Positions 53,301 to 64,000 of a stretch of 64,000 bases of DNA are shown here, in pieces; the first letter of the stretch is position 1, and the number at the start of each line of letters is the position of its first letter. This DNA is from Rhodeus uyekii (Eukaryota; Chordata; Actinopteri; Cypriniformes; Acheilognathidae): the NCBI GenBank assembly GCA_037043235.1, contig JAWRVZ010000140.1, positions 985,001 through 1,049,000 of the forward strand, read 5' to 3'. The position numbers were made by a program, and so were the translations under genes. Below the pieces are notes generated by a model that was not told where the DNA came from, did not search any database, and worked only from the letters and a program-made list of their open reading frames with translations.

Positions 53301-55797
53301 TATGTGTGTGTGTATTTATATGCTTACTGCAATATGTTTGCAAACGTTGACTTCAAAACCATCGGTTTTGTGTACTGTTTCAACCATTGTAGGTTCTAAT
53401 AGTAGCGATTGCACACAATTTGTTTAAGCAATCGAAAGCATTTAGAAAGCAAACTTACGTCAGAATTATGAGGGAAAAGGCCCAATTGAACTTTTTTTTG
53501 TGCAAATTTTGAACACGGTATTTCACAAGATAAAAAAAAAAAAGCAAAAGGCTTCACCTTATAGCTACTCAATTTTAGAACCAGTATTATCATCTATGGC
53601 TATTTTACACTAAATTTATAATATATAATCTTCCCCAGCAGTCTCTGTACAAATGTATACAACCTATATTTGTTTTATTTATTTATTTATTGTTCCTCAT
53701 ATATTAGAGCTAAAGTTTACAGTCAGTGATCAACACTATCTTTTTTTATTGTTGCATGTTTAAGAGCAGCTTTGACATTTTGATAACCATGCCCTTTATG
53801 GGGAGCAAGTCACCCAAGCTTGGAATGATATTTAGGCAGATACTGGGTGACAGAATTTTAAGGTTAAAGCAAATGATCTGTTGGATGTGTGACTGGATTT
53901 GTGGGAGGTGTGACTTGACCAAATTTAGATACAGCAGTGTGTAATTGCTGTCATAGAATTTTAGACACTTGCAAAAGGTGATTAGAACTTGATTTTTTTA
54001 ATGAGTATAGTCTTAGCTTCAGACATCACACCCACTGACTGAACAGCCGATGCATAAGACGCGCACACACACACACACTTACTTTGGAAATTTCTGTCTT
54101 TAAAGTCTTTGTAATGAAATGTAAGTTACAATATTCTTTCCTTCTCTTCTTTCGTTTATCTGGCTCCTAGAACAAGAAAAAAAAATAGCTTCATTTTATC
54201 CATGGGACAGTGATTGGATGGTTGTGTTTTGATACTGGTCTAGTGTTCAGATACTGGTCTAGTGTATCTCATGTGAGTGTGTAAACACTTAAGAGAGATG
54301 TTGCTTCAAGAAAGAGTGCAAGTTATTTTGATTAAAGATAATGAGGGCATTTCTTTTTTTTCTTTTTCAGCATAAATAATTTGTTATAAATGCTGCAATA
54401 TTCCAAAAAAATAAATAAATTGTAATTTAGATTTTATGGTAATTTAAAATGGTGGTTCATCAAAGGGTGGCTGCAAAGCCTTGGGCAAACCAAAATTTTT
54501 GTTTTGGCTCTAATTTGTGTCATATGTAATTGCATGAGCATAAACAATGTATATTACAAACATATCCTATGAAATAACTATCAATTCATATTGAAGTGTA
54601 GAAAGTGTTACTGTTGTTCAGTGCTAAAGGCCATGTAACATTGATTTGACTGTTCTTCCTTGATACATAACTGCCTCTGACTACCGTAATAGTGTGGCTA
54701 CCAACCAATAAAGACATCATTTGATCATATCTCTCTGTTGGCTATTACAACACTGCAGAAACTGCTCACCTTCTTCAATTTGAGATTAGTTGTGCTATAG
54801 AAAACAGTCAGAATAAATATACTTTCCTTTGATCCTCAGTTAATGTTGGTGCATTTAGAAAATATGATATATTTAATGACAGTATTAGCTTAAAATTTAG
54901 AATAAGTTAAAATAAGCAACAGTTTAAATAGAACATATTTAGTCAGGTTACAAAAGTTTAACCAAAACCTTCTTGTTGTTTGCCACTAAAGTCCTTTAGC
55001 TGGAAAGAGTGTCTTTGAGATTATGAAGGCTTTGTCAACCAGCACTGTTAACGCACTGTTAACCAGCAGATCTTCTTATCTATCCTGTCAACAACTCATA
55101 GGAAAAATCAGTCAAGTGACATCAACTAACCACTGGTGCACTGGTGTCCGGTACTTGGCGCCCTTCTTGTTGATACACACAATATCACTGTCACCCATTA
55201 TCCAGTAACATAAGTTTTCTATTGTTGTTACACCAACAACACCTGTTCTTTCATTCAAGCCCAAAGATCAGCCTATATAGATGTACTTTCTGACTCACTG
55301 CCTTTTGCTTTACAATTGTCATGTACATCAGGAATGTTCAGACTAAGTGAATATTTGTATGCATTTACATAAAGCACACTTTCAAACCTATGCTGGCAAA
55401 AACACTAAAATATGCAATACTGGCATATTGATAGTATCTATTCTACATGACTTTTGGTGCCAGCTCATTTTAGGGTAATATTATTTCAAAAACAAAACAA
55501 TTTTAAAGTAAGCACAAATTCTGTAATCATTAAACCATTACTTTTCTTCTTTGTTCAAACATTTCTCATTGTTTTCTGAATATGCTCCAAATCAAATGTA
55601 ATAAAATATACCACAACTGCACCAAGTGATCATAAAATGTATAAATTTTATTTGTGAACTGGAATCCAAATTTTTATCATTCACGTAGTTGCTTTATGTA
55701 TGAACCAGAACCATATTCAAGTATTTAGTTAATGATGTTAATTTACATCATCATATCAAAAATCTAAATATCTCACTTCAAGAGCACTACTACAAAT
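53301..55797. other. Unassigned AT-rich sequence
   Basis: No gene or element end. The phrase gatactggtctagtgt is duplicated in tandem near 54231-54263. Confidence 0.4.
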
Positions 55798-55798
55798 G

Positions 55799-57765
55799 TT
55801 CCCTTTCAAGGGAACTTGCGCTGCGTCAAGCGCTGTGAGAACGCCTCTGCGTGTATTTCCTATTTTTTGTTGTCGTCCAACAACATATATTATGTTATGG
55901 TGAGTGAAAGCTTTAAGCAATGTGTTCATCCCTGCCCTTGCTACATTACAGGTGGGGATACACATGTGCTGTGTGTTCGGGAGCGGGCTGTGCACAGGCA
56001 GCGATTGAGGGTGCTGGTTGTGCAGACTGTAAAAGCTTCTGCTGAGTGTGCTCCGCTCTCCACTCTTCGAGAAGAGCACCTAGGCTCACGTTTCTCAGGG
56101 CTCTAGTCCTGCTGTGGCTGAGGCTCAACGTCAGTCTAGATCCTTTGAATCACAAATAAATATGTCAGGGTTTGAGACGGGCGCTGTCCTTTCTCAGATT
56201 TCACCCGGCAGATTTAGTGCCAGTTATCAGGCAGAAGCATGAGTTCAAGGAGAGAGGCTCCGACGCTGCTTTCATCTAGTTCCAAGAAATTAGATGTTGT
56301 AAGCGTCAAGGCTGGGTATGAGGACTCGCCACCTCATTCTCAAAAGAAAAAAAGAAAATTGTATATATAGATGTATTTATTTTTATTTTTTATTAGCTAG
56401 TAGTTGACTCGTGCTGTTGCCCGATTAAGCATTGCCTGGCCAGCAGAGAAGTAGTACTTTTGTCCCTAGAGTAATTTAGAACACTTCCTGCCTTCATGAC
56501 CACATCTTCATTTGCCATTTTTTTTTTCTCGATCTACGGGTGGGACTGTGTGTTCGGGAGCGGAGTGTGCATGGGAGAGGCACACGATAGAAGGCTGGAA
56601 ACCATATTTATGTGGCGATTGTGCGGTTGAAAGATCATGGCTATGCGGAAATGCCAAAAATTTAGGAGATGCTTGCAACATCTGCTGTTTGCGTCATCGC
56701 TTAAGGCCCCGACACTACCCACCACACCATTAAAGACAATTTTGCCTCTTGTGGGATAAGTGTACGCTTCTATTGGTCAGGCTGCAGCGTGCCTCTACAC
56801 TTTGTGGCTACTGCAAGCCAACCAGGCTGACATACTTGGAGACCATGTGGCTATGACAAGACATCTCTGGTTATATCTGTCATAGATAAGGAGAGATAGA
56901 AAAGTTACTCCTGGTGCTCCGCTGGAGCCTCCGGGGCTCTCTGGCGATGTAGTAACCAATGTCGTCGAGAGGCACCTGGGGGGTCACTAAGTAAGCGCTG
57001 GCGTTCAGGAAGCTAACTCAACATCGCTCTCACATCTCCAGGTCTGCTAGAAAGCCAGCTCCTCATATCAATTCATGTAAAAACAGAGTGTATCCACCCA
57101 GATTCCACCCCAAAAAGTGGGGCCATCTCATTAACCCTGCCACCTCGTGTGCTTCAGGGTGCAGCGGCCCCCAGTGGGGTTTTCCCAATGTCCGCCCAGA
57201 AACGTTGCTGCACCGGGATGCTTGCTCTCTGAGTAGGGTCCTAGAGCCATCAGTTCGTCATTCCCTGCCGGGTCTCCGATTCAGGGCACTGACCTGACAG
57301 CTCGAATGACACCAGAGGCCAGTCCCGAGGGGTGGGTTCCCTTAGTAGATTTTTTTGGCAGCGTGGAGACTTCTGCTAAACATTTCTCGTTGGGACCTGA
57401 ACTCCATTCAAAAGGCTACGCCATTCAGTTTCGGGACCTGGGGGCCCAGGTGCTATCGTCTGAGGGCGATCTGACAGGCACCTGTCGCTATGGCAGCATT
57501 GGTATTTCATTCCCATAGCGCTTGAAAGGGAACGTATTGTTTACAAATGTAACCTTAGTTCCCTGAATAGGAAACAAGACGCTGCGTATCAGTTCCATAC
57601 CTAGATCTGTTTGGCGGGGCATGCATTTATTGATTCTTGGTTTGTGACGTCACCTGTTTCTGAAGTCTTTTTACGCGATTGGTTTGATTGCATACGGGCT
57701 TCATGATGGATACACGCAGAGGTGTTCCCGTGACATAGCTTCTTGTTCCCTATTCAGAGAATTAA
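55799..57765 (+). mobile_element. DIRS-like element, copy 3, internally deleted
   Basis: The left terminal repeat ttccctttcaagggaacttg with gagaacgcctctgcgtgtat recurs inverted at the right (about 57711-57765: atacacgcagaggtgttccc, then a ttccctattcagag tip). An inner inverted partner (gtaaccttagttccctgaat, 57549-57568) fits an internal complementary region. Only gag pieces remain; RT and recombinase are gone. Confidence 0.75.
55905..56990 (+). pseudogene. DIRS gag-like remnants (copy 3)
   Basis: SFKQCVHPCPCYITGGDTHV (about 55908-55970) is the Cys-rich start. SIGQAAACLYTLWLLQANQA with RHLWLYLS at about 56770-56880 matches the conserved gag core (compare the 61.8-kb fragment). Stops and frameshifts throughout. 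Confidence 0.68.
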
Positions 57766-57811
57766 GGTTACAAAAACGTAAATGAGACGTTTTACATCAG
57801 TTAATGTCAAT

Positions 57812-58381
57812 GGTAACACTTTAAAATAAGGTTTCATTTGTTAACATTAATGTATTAACTAATACTAACTAACCATAAGCAATAAATTTGTTACTGTATT
57901 TTATTAAAGTTAGTTAATACAAATACAGCTGTTCATTTTCATGTTACTTTAGTTTAATTTGTTTATTTATAAAGGATGTTTCTACTGCCTCGAGTGCAGC
58001 CCAAAGTGCTGTTCAAAGCAAAACAAAAAACACACAACAACAAAACTAATGTTTAGTTCTCTCCTGGGTCAGAGACAAAGCCAATAAATTAAAGTACTTT
58101 TTCAAATTCTATTTAAAAGCATTCAAAGTAGGCACAGTGCGGATGGCGAGTGGTAAGCAATTCTATAATCTACGTCTGACTACTGAAAGTGCATGATCTC
58201 CTTTCGCTAGAGTCTGGATATTTCACAGTGACATAACTAATTTTAACAAATACAACTGTTAATTGTAATAATTTATTAGTAAATGTTCAAATTAACATTA
58301 ACAAAGATTAATAAATGCTGTCGATGTGCAGTTCATTATTTTTTCATGTTAACTAATGAAACCTTATTGTAAAGTCTCACC
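57812..58381. mobile_element. MITE with ggtaacactttaaaataagg ends
   Basis: The left ggtaacactttaaaataagg and right end (ccttattgtaaagtctcacc) are inverted relatives. Internal words such as ttaactaatg repeat on both arms. I know this terminus as a very common fish MITE. A LINE scrap interrupts it. Confidence 0.8.
57965..58225 (-). pseudogene. LINE ORF2 C-terminal scrap in the MITE
   Basis: On the minus strand: NCLPLAIRTVPTLNAFK, a stop, NLKKYFNLLAL, the usual LINE ending (W-N-x-LP...F-K-x-x-LK). A short A/T-rich 3' UTR follows. Confidence 0.75.
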
Positions 58382-59699
58382 AGGTCAGTGTTGATGAAAC
58401 ATACAAGAACCATTGAACATTCACGATATGCCATATTTAAGATGATGTGTGTGTTTGAATGAGTTATTTCATTGAGATGATGAATGATTGACCCTATTAA
58501 ATACCGTTCTCACATAGTTTTACATACTGTCTTATAACCTTATATTGTTTGAAACATTGCTTAATAAACTAAACATCTTAGTTCCTAATTATGAGTATCA
58601 GAATGTATTACTAGGCTAGTTCCCTGTAAGTTTACATAGGAATTAACTTCAAATCTACAAATAATAATATGGATAACCATAAAAACTTGTCAATGGCAGG
58701 GAATTTTCTATGAAATGTTGAACTCCCGCCAAAATTATTGGTGTCATGGATTAAAAAAAAAAAAGGATATGCGTGAAACCATCATTTAAAAACATGTAAA
58801 AATATAACTGAAAAAATAAATAAATAAATAAATAAATAAATAAAGCAAAATGATCAGAATAGAAAACGATGTGGTCATGGATCAAATCATCAAATTATAA
58901 TAAGCGTGAGTCAAAAAAATTAAAAGCCATTTAAAAACATAACAAGCCTGAATTAAAATCTTTAAACACATTAAAAATTCTAGTGTGCAAAATTTAATCT
59001 TGTTTGAGACTGAACTTGTTTGAGGTTTTATTCCTCTGTATTTTGTGAGCTTTTCCATGTTTAATAATTTTGCACACTTGTGATGTTTATTTCTTTGCTT
59101 TTATTTTTACATTCTGTGCTTGCTTTTTCAAATGTTTCATGTAAATTATGGCAGCCTTAAGTGTTGCAATTGCTCCACTAGTTCTAGATTGGCAGCACCT
59201 CCTCTAGTCAATCAATCAAAGAAAGGAGTTGACATCACCCTAATATGACTCATGGCTACTGATGCTCGTACAAAGGAAGGTAAACATAAGCTGGGTGGAC
59301 ACCCCTAATAAAAAAAAAAAAAAAACACAAAAAAAATATGAAATCTTGTTTTGCTAATGGTTTAACTGAATCATTGAAGGTCAGCAGAAAGTAAACTGGT
59401 CAATGTGATTAAAAGCATAGAATTTTTTGTTTTATTTAAATTTTACTTATTGGAGGTTTGCATTGTATTCTGATTGTGCATTTCACTGATTTTATATTCA
59501 TTCGAGGAATACTGAATCTTTTTGTAATGCAAGTGAGATTAGCATATACTCGCATTTAGTCTGTAACTATGTGGCCCTGTGTATTTAAAAGGAACTGATA
59601 AAAAATTGCCTTCTTCAAATTTGGTTATAACATTCTTGAGACATTAATTGATGGAGTGGTTCAGTATCACGTCCTCACCCAGGTCGGAAGTAACTACCG
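58382..59699. other. Unassigned AT-rich sequence
   Basis: Holds an (AAAT)n run at about 58813-58844 and several A runs. No gene recognised. Confidence 0.4.
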
Positions 59700-60308
59700 C
59701 ATGGTGTGCTTCCGAATTCTGAGTGAGGGCGGATCCAGCAGGTAAGAGAGGAGATAAGTCATCGCCCGTCTAAAGCCCCGCTGCTAAATCCAGCTGTGAT
59801 CCCGATGAGCGCGACTCCCTCGTGGGGCCAGACCCACGAGGACCGCAAGCCTGAGCAGTTCCCTCGAAAACTGGCAGGCGTGAGTGGAGAGTGCGCAGCA
59901 GCAGCCGCAAACACTGCACACTCAGAGCCCTCAACTGCTGAGCTTGCATGGTCCTCGCCCAAACACGTCACACAGAGAGCGTGTGTATTAGTGCCCGTGA
60001 TAAAACGCGGGCAGGGAGTGACACAACGTCTGAATGACTGAGTATCCGCTATAATATAAAGGTAAGTGTTCACAGAACAAACTTACCGGCAGCACAATGC
60101 ACCACACACATTAGCTTTGAGCGCTTGTTGAAGACACTAAAGCTGCCGCTTCCGGGTCACGGCATGCTCTATATACTCCTGGCTCATGACGTCACCCTCG
60201 GCGACGTGCACTCGCACACTTGGATTTCATTGCGCTTCAAGAGACAATCATGCTAAGGCGTTCCCATATGCGTTCGACGCAGTGCGAGTTCCCTTGACAG
60301 GGAACTGA
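59700..60308 (-). mobile_element. DIRS-like 5' end, copy 4
   Basis: On the minus strand it starts at the terminal repeat (agttccctgtcaagggaact, gcgtcgaacgcatatggga, about 60255-60305), followed by a gtgacgtcatgagcc region like the ITR of copy 2, a leader, and the gag start. Truncated at about 59700. Confidence 0.75.
59759..60073 (-). pseudogene. DIRS gag N-terminal domain (copy 4)
   Basis: The frame has SFRRCVTPCPRFITGTNTHA, then LCVTCLGEDHASSAVEGSEC, the fullest version of the Cys-containing gag N-terminus in this window (C-x3-PC...H-x-LC-x2-CLG-x2-H). It may be a metal-binding fold. The frame is open for 104 codons but lacks the gag core. Confidence 0.75.
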
Positions 60309-61744
60309 AGATATCTCATTTTGGATATGTTTGCTAGTGTGCTTGACAATGGTTGCTAGGGCATGGCTAAGAAGTGTTGAAGGTGATTGGCAGTTTGCTG
60401 CAAAGAGTCAAATGAGCAGACCCTCATGTGTCTGTGACTTTTCTATCCAGAACTAGAAGTTGATCTCTGTAATTGGAAGACTGGTTACTAAGGTGCACTA
60501 GATGGCTACCAGGGCATGGCTTGATAGCTACATGATGATCCTGAGACTGATTAGTTGCCTAAGTAAATTGAGCCCTCCCCTTTCTCTCTAATATATTGTG
60601 ATGGAGAGTTATGCAAAATACGTATGCAAGCTACCACAGTAGGAAAACATGAAGGAAAACACTTCCTGTTTCCTGTCCTTCACCACATTATGTTTTAAAG
60701 GATTAGAAATAGTAGGTAGAGTGGCAACTTCATTGATTCTCATTTGATTAGAAACTGTTGATGCAGTTTCATTGAGTCTCAAGCGCTTCAGTTTTTAGAT
60801 TTGAAATTTGACAGTTAGACTTTGAACAGTCTAGGCTCATCTGAACATTTCGTCAATGAGAGTTAATTGGATTTTCCCAATTCTTGGTCTTCATTTTTAG
60901 GAAAACCGTAAGTCCGATCACTTTAGATCACAAAAGATCTAGCACACTAAGTCAGAACATGCTGGAGGTGTGGGCTGAATTTTTGGTTTAACTCTAGGAA
61001 GAGTTAGAGTCCAAATCTTTTTATCTTACAATATCAGTAAGTTGGCTAATTCAAGCAAATTTAATAATCATTATGTTCACACACAACCACTATATGAGGA
61101 CAGCACAGCTGTCAGTCAACACATGGGAAAACAAAGTAACTTGTATTTTCTTGTAAATTTAAAGGTAAGGCGTTATTTTACGAGTTACTTGAGTTACGAG
61201 TTACTTGTCTGCCGTTTCATGTAATGTGTCCCCCAAACACTGCCTGAGAATGAGAAATGTAGTTTTGCACAAAACTAGGCACTTAAAGTTTACTTTTGTT
61301 GTAAAAAAAAAAAAAAAAAAAAAAAGTGTTGGAAGTGAAAGACACACTGGAATCAAATTAAGGTTTTTCTAAATTTGTTATTCGTTTAATCTGGCTGCTG
61401 TTCTGAGAAAAAGAAAATACAGCAGTCGATGGGGGCAAAACTTGAATGAACTAACTTATAGAAACAGATTTTGGGTAGCTGATAATTTCACTAATTAATC
61501 ATACAAATGGGAAAACTATTTTAATTAATTATTTTGTAATACTTTGTAGCTATTATATTTTCATACTTTTTCACATTTATTAATACATTATTTAAGTCAT
61601 GACACATGAAAGACTATTATTTGTATAGATTGAATATTTTAATTGCTTTATATGTTTTTCTTAACAGAAATATGATAATAGCAGTATTGAAATAGTACAA
61701 GTTTCCTAATACATTGGTATTAGAATACTAAAAACAAATAAATT
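60309..61744. other. Unassigned AT-rich sequence
   Basis: No gene or element end recognised. A poly-A run lies at about 61303-61325. Confidence 0.4.
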
Positions 61745-62177
61745 TCAAAATGTACTTACACTGCTGCTGCCAAGGCCACCTCATCCCTCCACAAAATGGT
61801 TATCCTGCACGTATCAAGCCAAAGCTTTGAAAAATCTGGACGAGGACATTCCTTACTCAGAGTTGCTGCTGGAGCTGTGTTCGGCAACTGACAATGCCTT
61901 CAGAGCTACCAAATATATGGCGCAGACCCTTGGTCATGCAATGTCTAGCTTCGTGGTCCAGGAGTGCCACGCGTTGCTTATCCTTGAAGAGTTGAAATAT
62001 GTCAAGAATACTCGCTTTCTTGATGCCACAGTCTCTCAAGACAGCATATTCGACAACACTATTGAAGACTTTTTTCAACAGTTTTCAGGTCTGCAAAGAC
62101 AGGGTCCAGGATTTTCGGCATCTTACCCAATTGTACCTTCAGGTCACCTGGGAAAAGAGCAAGCTCGACTTAAGTAA
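61745..62177 (+). pseudogene. DIRS gag core fragment
   Basis: An upstream part (AAAKATSSLHKMVIL) is joined, after a one-base frameshift, to YQAKALKNLDEDIPYSELLL, ELCSATDNAFRATKYMAQTL, GHAMSSFVVQECHALLIL and RFLDATVSQDSIFDNTIEDF. This matches, in order, the conserved core of fish DIRS gag (the ATD-x-x-x-RATK-x-x-A, VVQE-x-H, RFLDA-x-xSQ-x-x-x-F pattern, from memory of the family). 116 codons are open from 61827. No terminal repeats lie nearby. Confidence 0.65.
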
Positions 62178-64000
62178 AAACGTTCATCTCTTGAAAAATG
62201 GCTGCCCACTGCTTTGGAGTGTTTCATGGTTTGCAGTGTGTATGTTCCTAATGAATGTGCACTAACTTGAATGAATTAAATGCAGAGGACAAATTCAAAG
62301 CATGGTTTACCATACCCAACCTTCACGTTACTTGAACTTAAACATTCAATACTAACAGCAAGTGCCACATTAACTACATCAGACTGCTATAGATTACACT
62401 AAACCTGTTCATGAAAAGACCTGCCCTCCTGCTGTGAGCTTTTCCATGTTATCCTGTTTCTCTAATTTATCAGAATGAATTGTACTATTAAATTACAATT
62501 TATAATCTGCCTTAGTGGGGCAGAACAGGCCCTTAGGGAGTTCACAGTAGATTCACTGCATCACAAGTGAAGTGCAGAAGAAATAAAGGACCTGGCCTGC
62601 AGCCATGCAGTCAGAGGTGTTTGAAAGCTTCCCTCCCCACAGTCATATTAGTTACCACAGGAGAGAAACACCATGACTAAACTGTTTGCCATGTTGCTTT
62701 GCTACAGCAGTGGGCCAAACGACAGCCTAGTCCAACTGACTGGGTGGTCATAATGGGTGAGTGTTTGTTCTTCTTGTAGTCAAGAAGTGTTTCTCTTCTT
62801 GATTCCACTGCTTAAAATTGCACAAAAAATGGAAAAAGCTATGCCTGAGGGGTGCTGCCTTTGTTTTATCTGGACATATTGACATTATCTGCATTTAAAA
62901 TATTATATATGACAAAATAAAAATGTCACTAAAAAAGGAGGTAGGTCATTTTTTAAATGAATAATATTTCTAGATTGATAAGTGCTTGACAAGTAATATG
63001 TAAAGGTGCTGTCAAAGTGGCTTATCTCATTGGTGATTTGCCAATCCTTTTTGTGTGCACTGGAAAGAACTATATTTTCAATTCCTGAAGCAAATAATAG
63101 AAAATGCATTTTATTGCTTTAATATGAAGAGAAGAACAGTGTTAGATTTAGGTAACCTTAAGTTCAATTTACTTTTTTATGCTGATCAAAATATCAAGAC
63201 ACTTAAAGACTGGGTAGGTCATTTGTTCTAGGAACATTTTTGTTATGGTGGTTGAATGTTTCTTCACATTTCTTCAGTTTCTTCACTTAGCAATCACTAA
63301 GTTAAGTGGTCTAAATGCATTTATGCTGTCGTCTGTGGAATTGTGATATTGAGATTATGTTTATATATACATTATATGTTTATACAACAAAATTGACCAT
63401 GTCAGATTCTGCTGTTCCAATGAAAATGTTTTTATAAAGAATTTACGAAGCTTCACGTTTCACCAAGTAACAATAAAAGCATTCATTTTAAAATATACAT
63501 ATGGTTGTGTGTGCAGTCTGTCATTAGTCCCTAAATTACCAATTATTAAAACTATTGCCTTATACATTGTAAAACACAAAAGCAGCCACTGTGTTTTCCT
63601 AAACTTTACCATAAAATAGAAGTTACTTTTTAGGTTTAATTTTAAGTTGAACTTAAACCTTCAAATAAATGTATAATCATTTAGCTGATATAAAGTTAAT
63701 ATACCAGTCAACCAAAATCTGTTTTGTACCTTTATAATTTGCTAACAATTACCATCAAACCACAGTTAATGAGGAAATCACATGATGAATCAATGCTCAT
63801 CACAATAATTTGTTTAAAAGCTGAGGAAAATACAAGGCACATAGTCACAGTGTCATGAAACACCACCATGGTAACATAGATGACACTAAATTAATTCATT
63901 AAATATTAATTTGACGATGTAAGATGTTACATAAACCCTAATTTGCATAAATGTGCATCAAAAAGAAGAAACAATTATTTAAATGAAAAATCATAAACTG
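62178..64000. other. Unassigned sequence to the window end
   Basis: AT-rich, with no coding region, terminal repeats or arrays that I can support. Confidence 0.4.

Overview
The window looks like repeat-dense nuclear DNA of a teleost fish, probably an otophysan or cyprinid-like lineage. This is inferred from the mix of elements: Tc1-like and hAT transposons, a PIF/Harbinger element with a Myb-like accessory gene, L2/CR1-like LINEs, DIRS-type tyrosine-recombinase retrotransposons, 5S-rRNA-derived and tRNA-derived SINEs, and many solo LTRs. There are no bacterial operons, ribosome binding sites or dense genes. I found no host protein-coding gene that I could support. Every coding signal I recognise belongs to a mobile element, and nearly all are broken.

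Layout. 1-7300 is mostly AT-rich sequence without genes, holding an (AT)n array, an L2-like 3' tail (3405-3812) and a small solo LTR (5098-5377). 7305-17880 is one deep nest. An unclassified DNA element with perfect 25-bp terminal inverted repeats (TIRs) holds a Tc1 copy (7958-14603) and a hAT copy (15909-17795). The Tc1 copy holds a PIF/Harbinger element (9014-14485), which holds a pair of long inverted arms (9263-13643), and these enclose an LTR retrotransposon (9725-13163). The hAT copy holds a solo LTR. Target-site duplications (TSDs) are readable at most levels, so the order of insertion can be read from the sequence.

20.8-22.3 kb has an LTR fragment and a second Tc1 copy. 22723-24452 is a hAT relic with a BED-type zinc finger and a nested MITE. 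25.7-29.4 kb is an L2-like LINE on the minus strand, split by a solo LTR, a TIR element that carries its own hAT MITE, and a SINE 3' half. 31.7-32.5 kb is a second solo LTR of the family seen at 16.8 kb. 35.9-37.1 kb is a Tc1/mariner-superfamily element split by a solo LTR with an internal minisatellite.

37.2-42.1 kb is a DIRS element on the minus strand, split by an LTR-like block, an L2 fragment and a tRNA-derived SINE. 43.66-53.30 kb is another Tc1 copy pulled apart by LTR-like blocks, a second DIRS copy and a nearly full-length L2/CR1-like LINE. From 55.8 to 62.2 kb there are two further DIRS pieces, a DIRS gag-like fragment and a MITE with a LINE scrap inside it. The rest, to 64000, is unassigned AT-rich sequence.

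The genes do not form a cooperating host pathway. The biology visible is a layered record of transposition. The youngest dated layer is the LTR retrotransposon: I count only four differences between its two 482-bp LTRs. Its inside carries a long gag-like reading frame made mostly of a 24-bp (8-residue) repeat and no recognisable pol, so it probably depends on a partner element. All family assignments come from reading motifs by eye; no database search was run.
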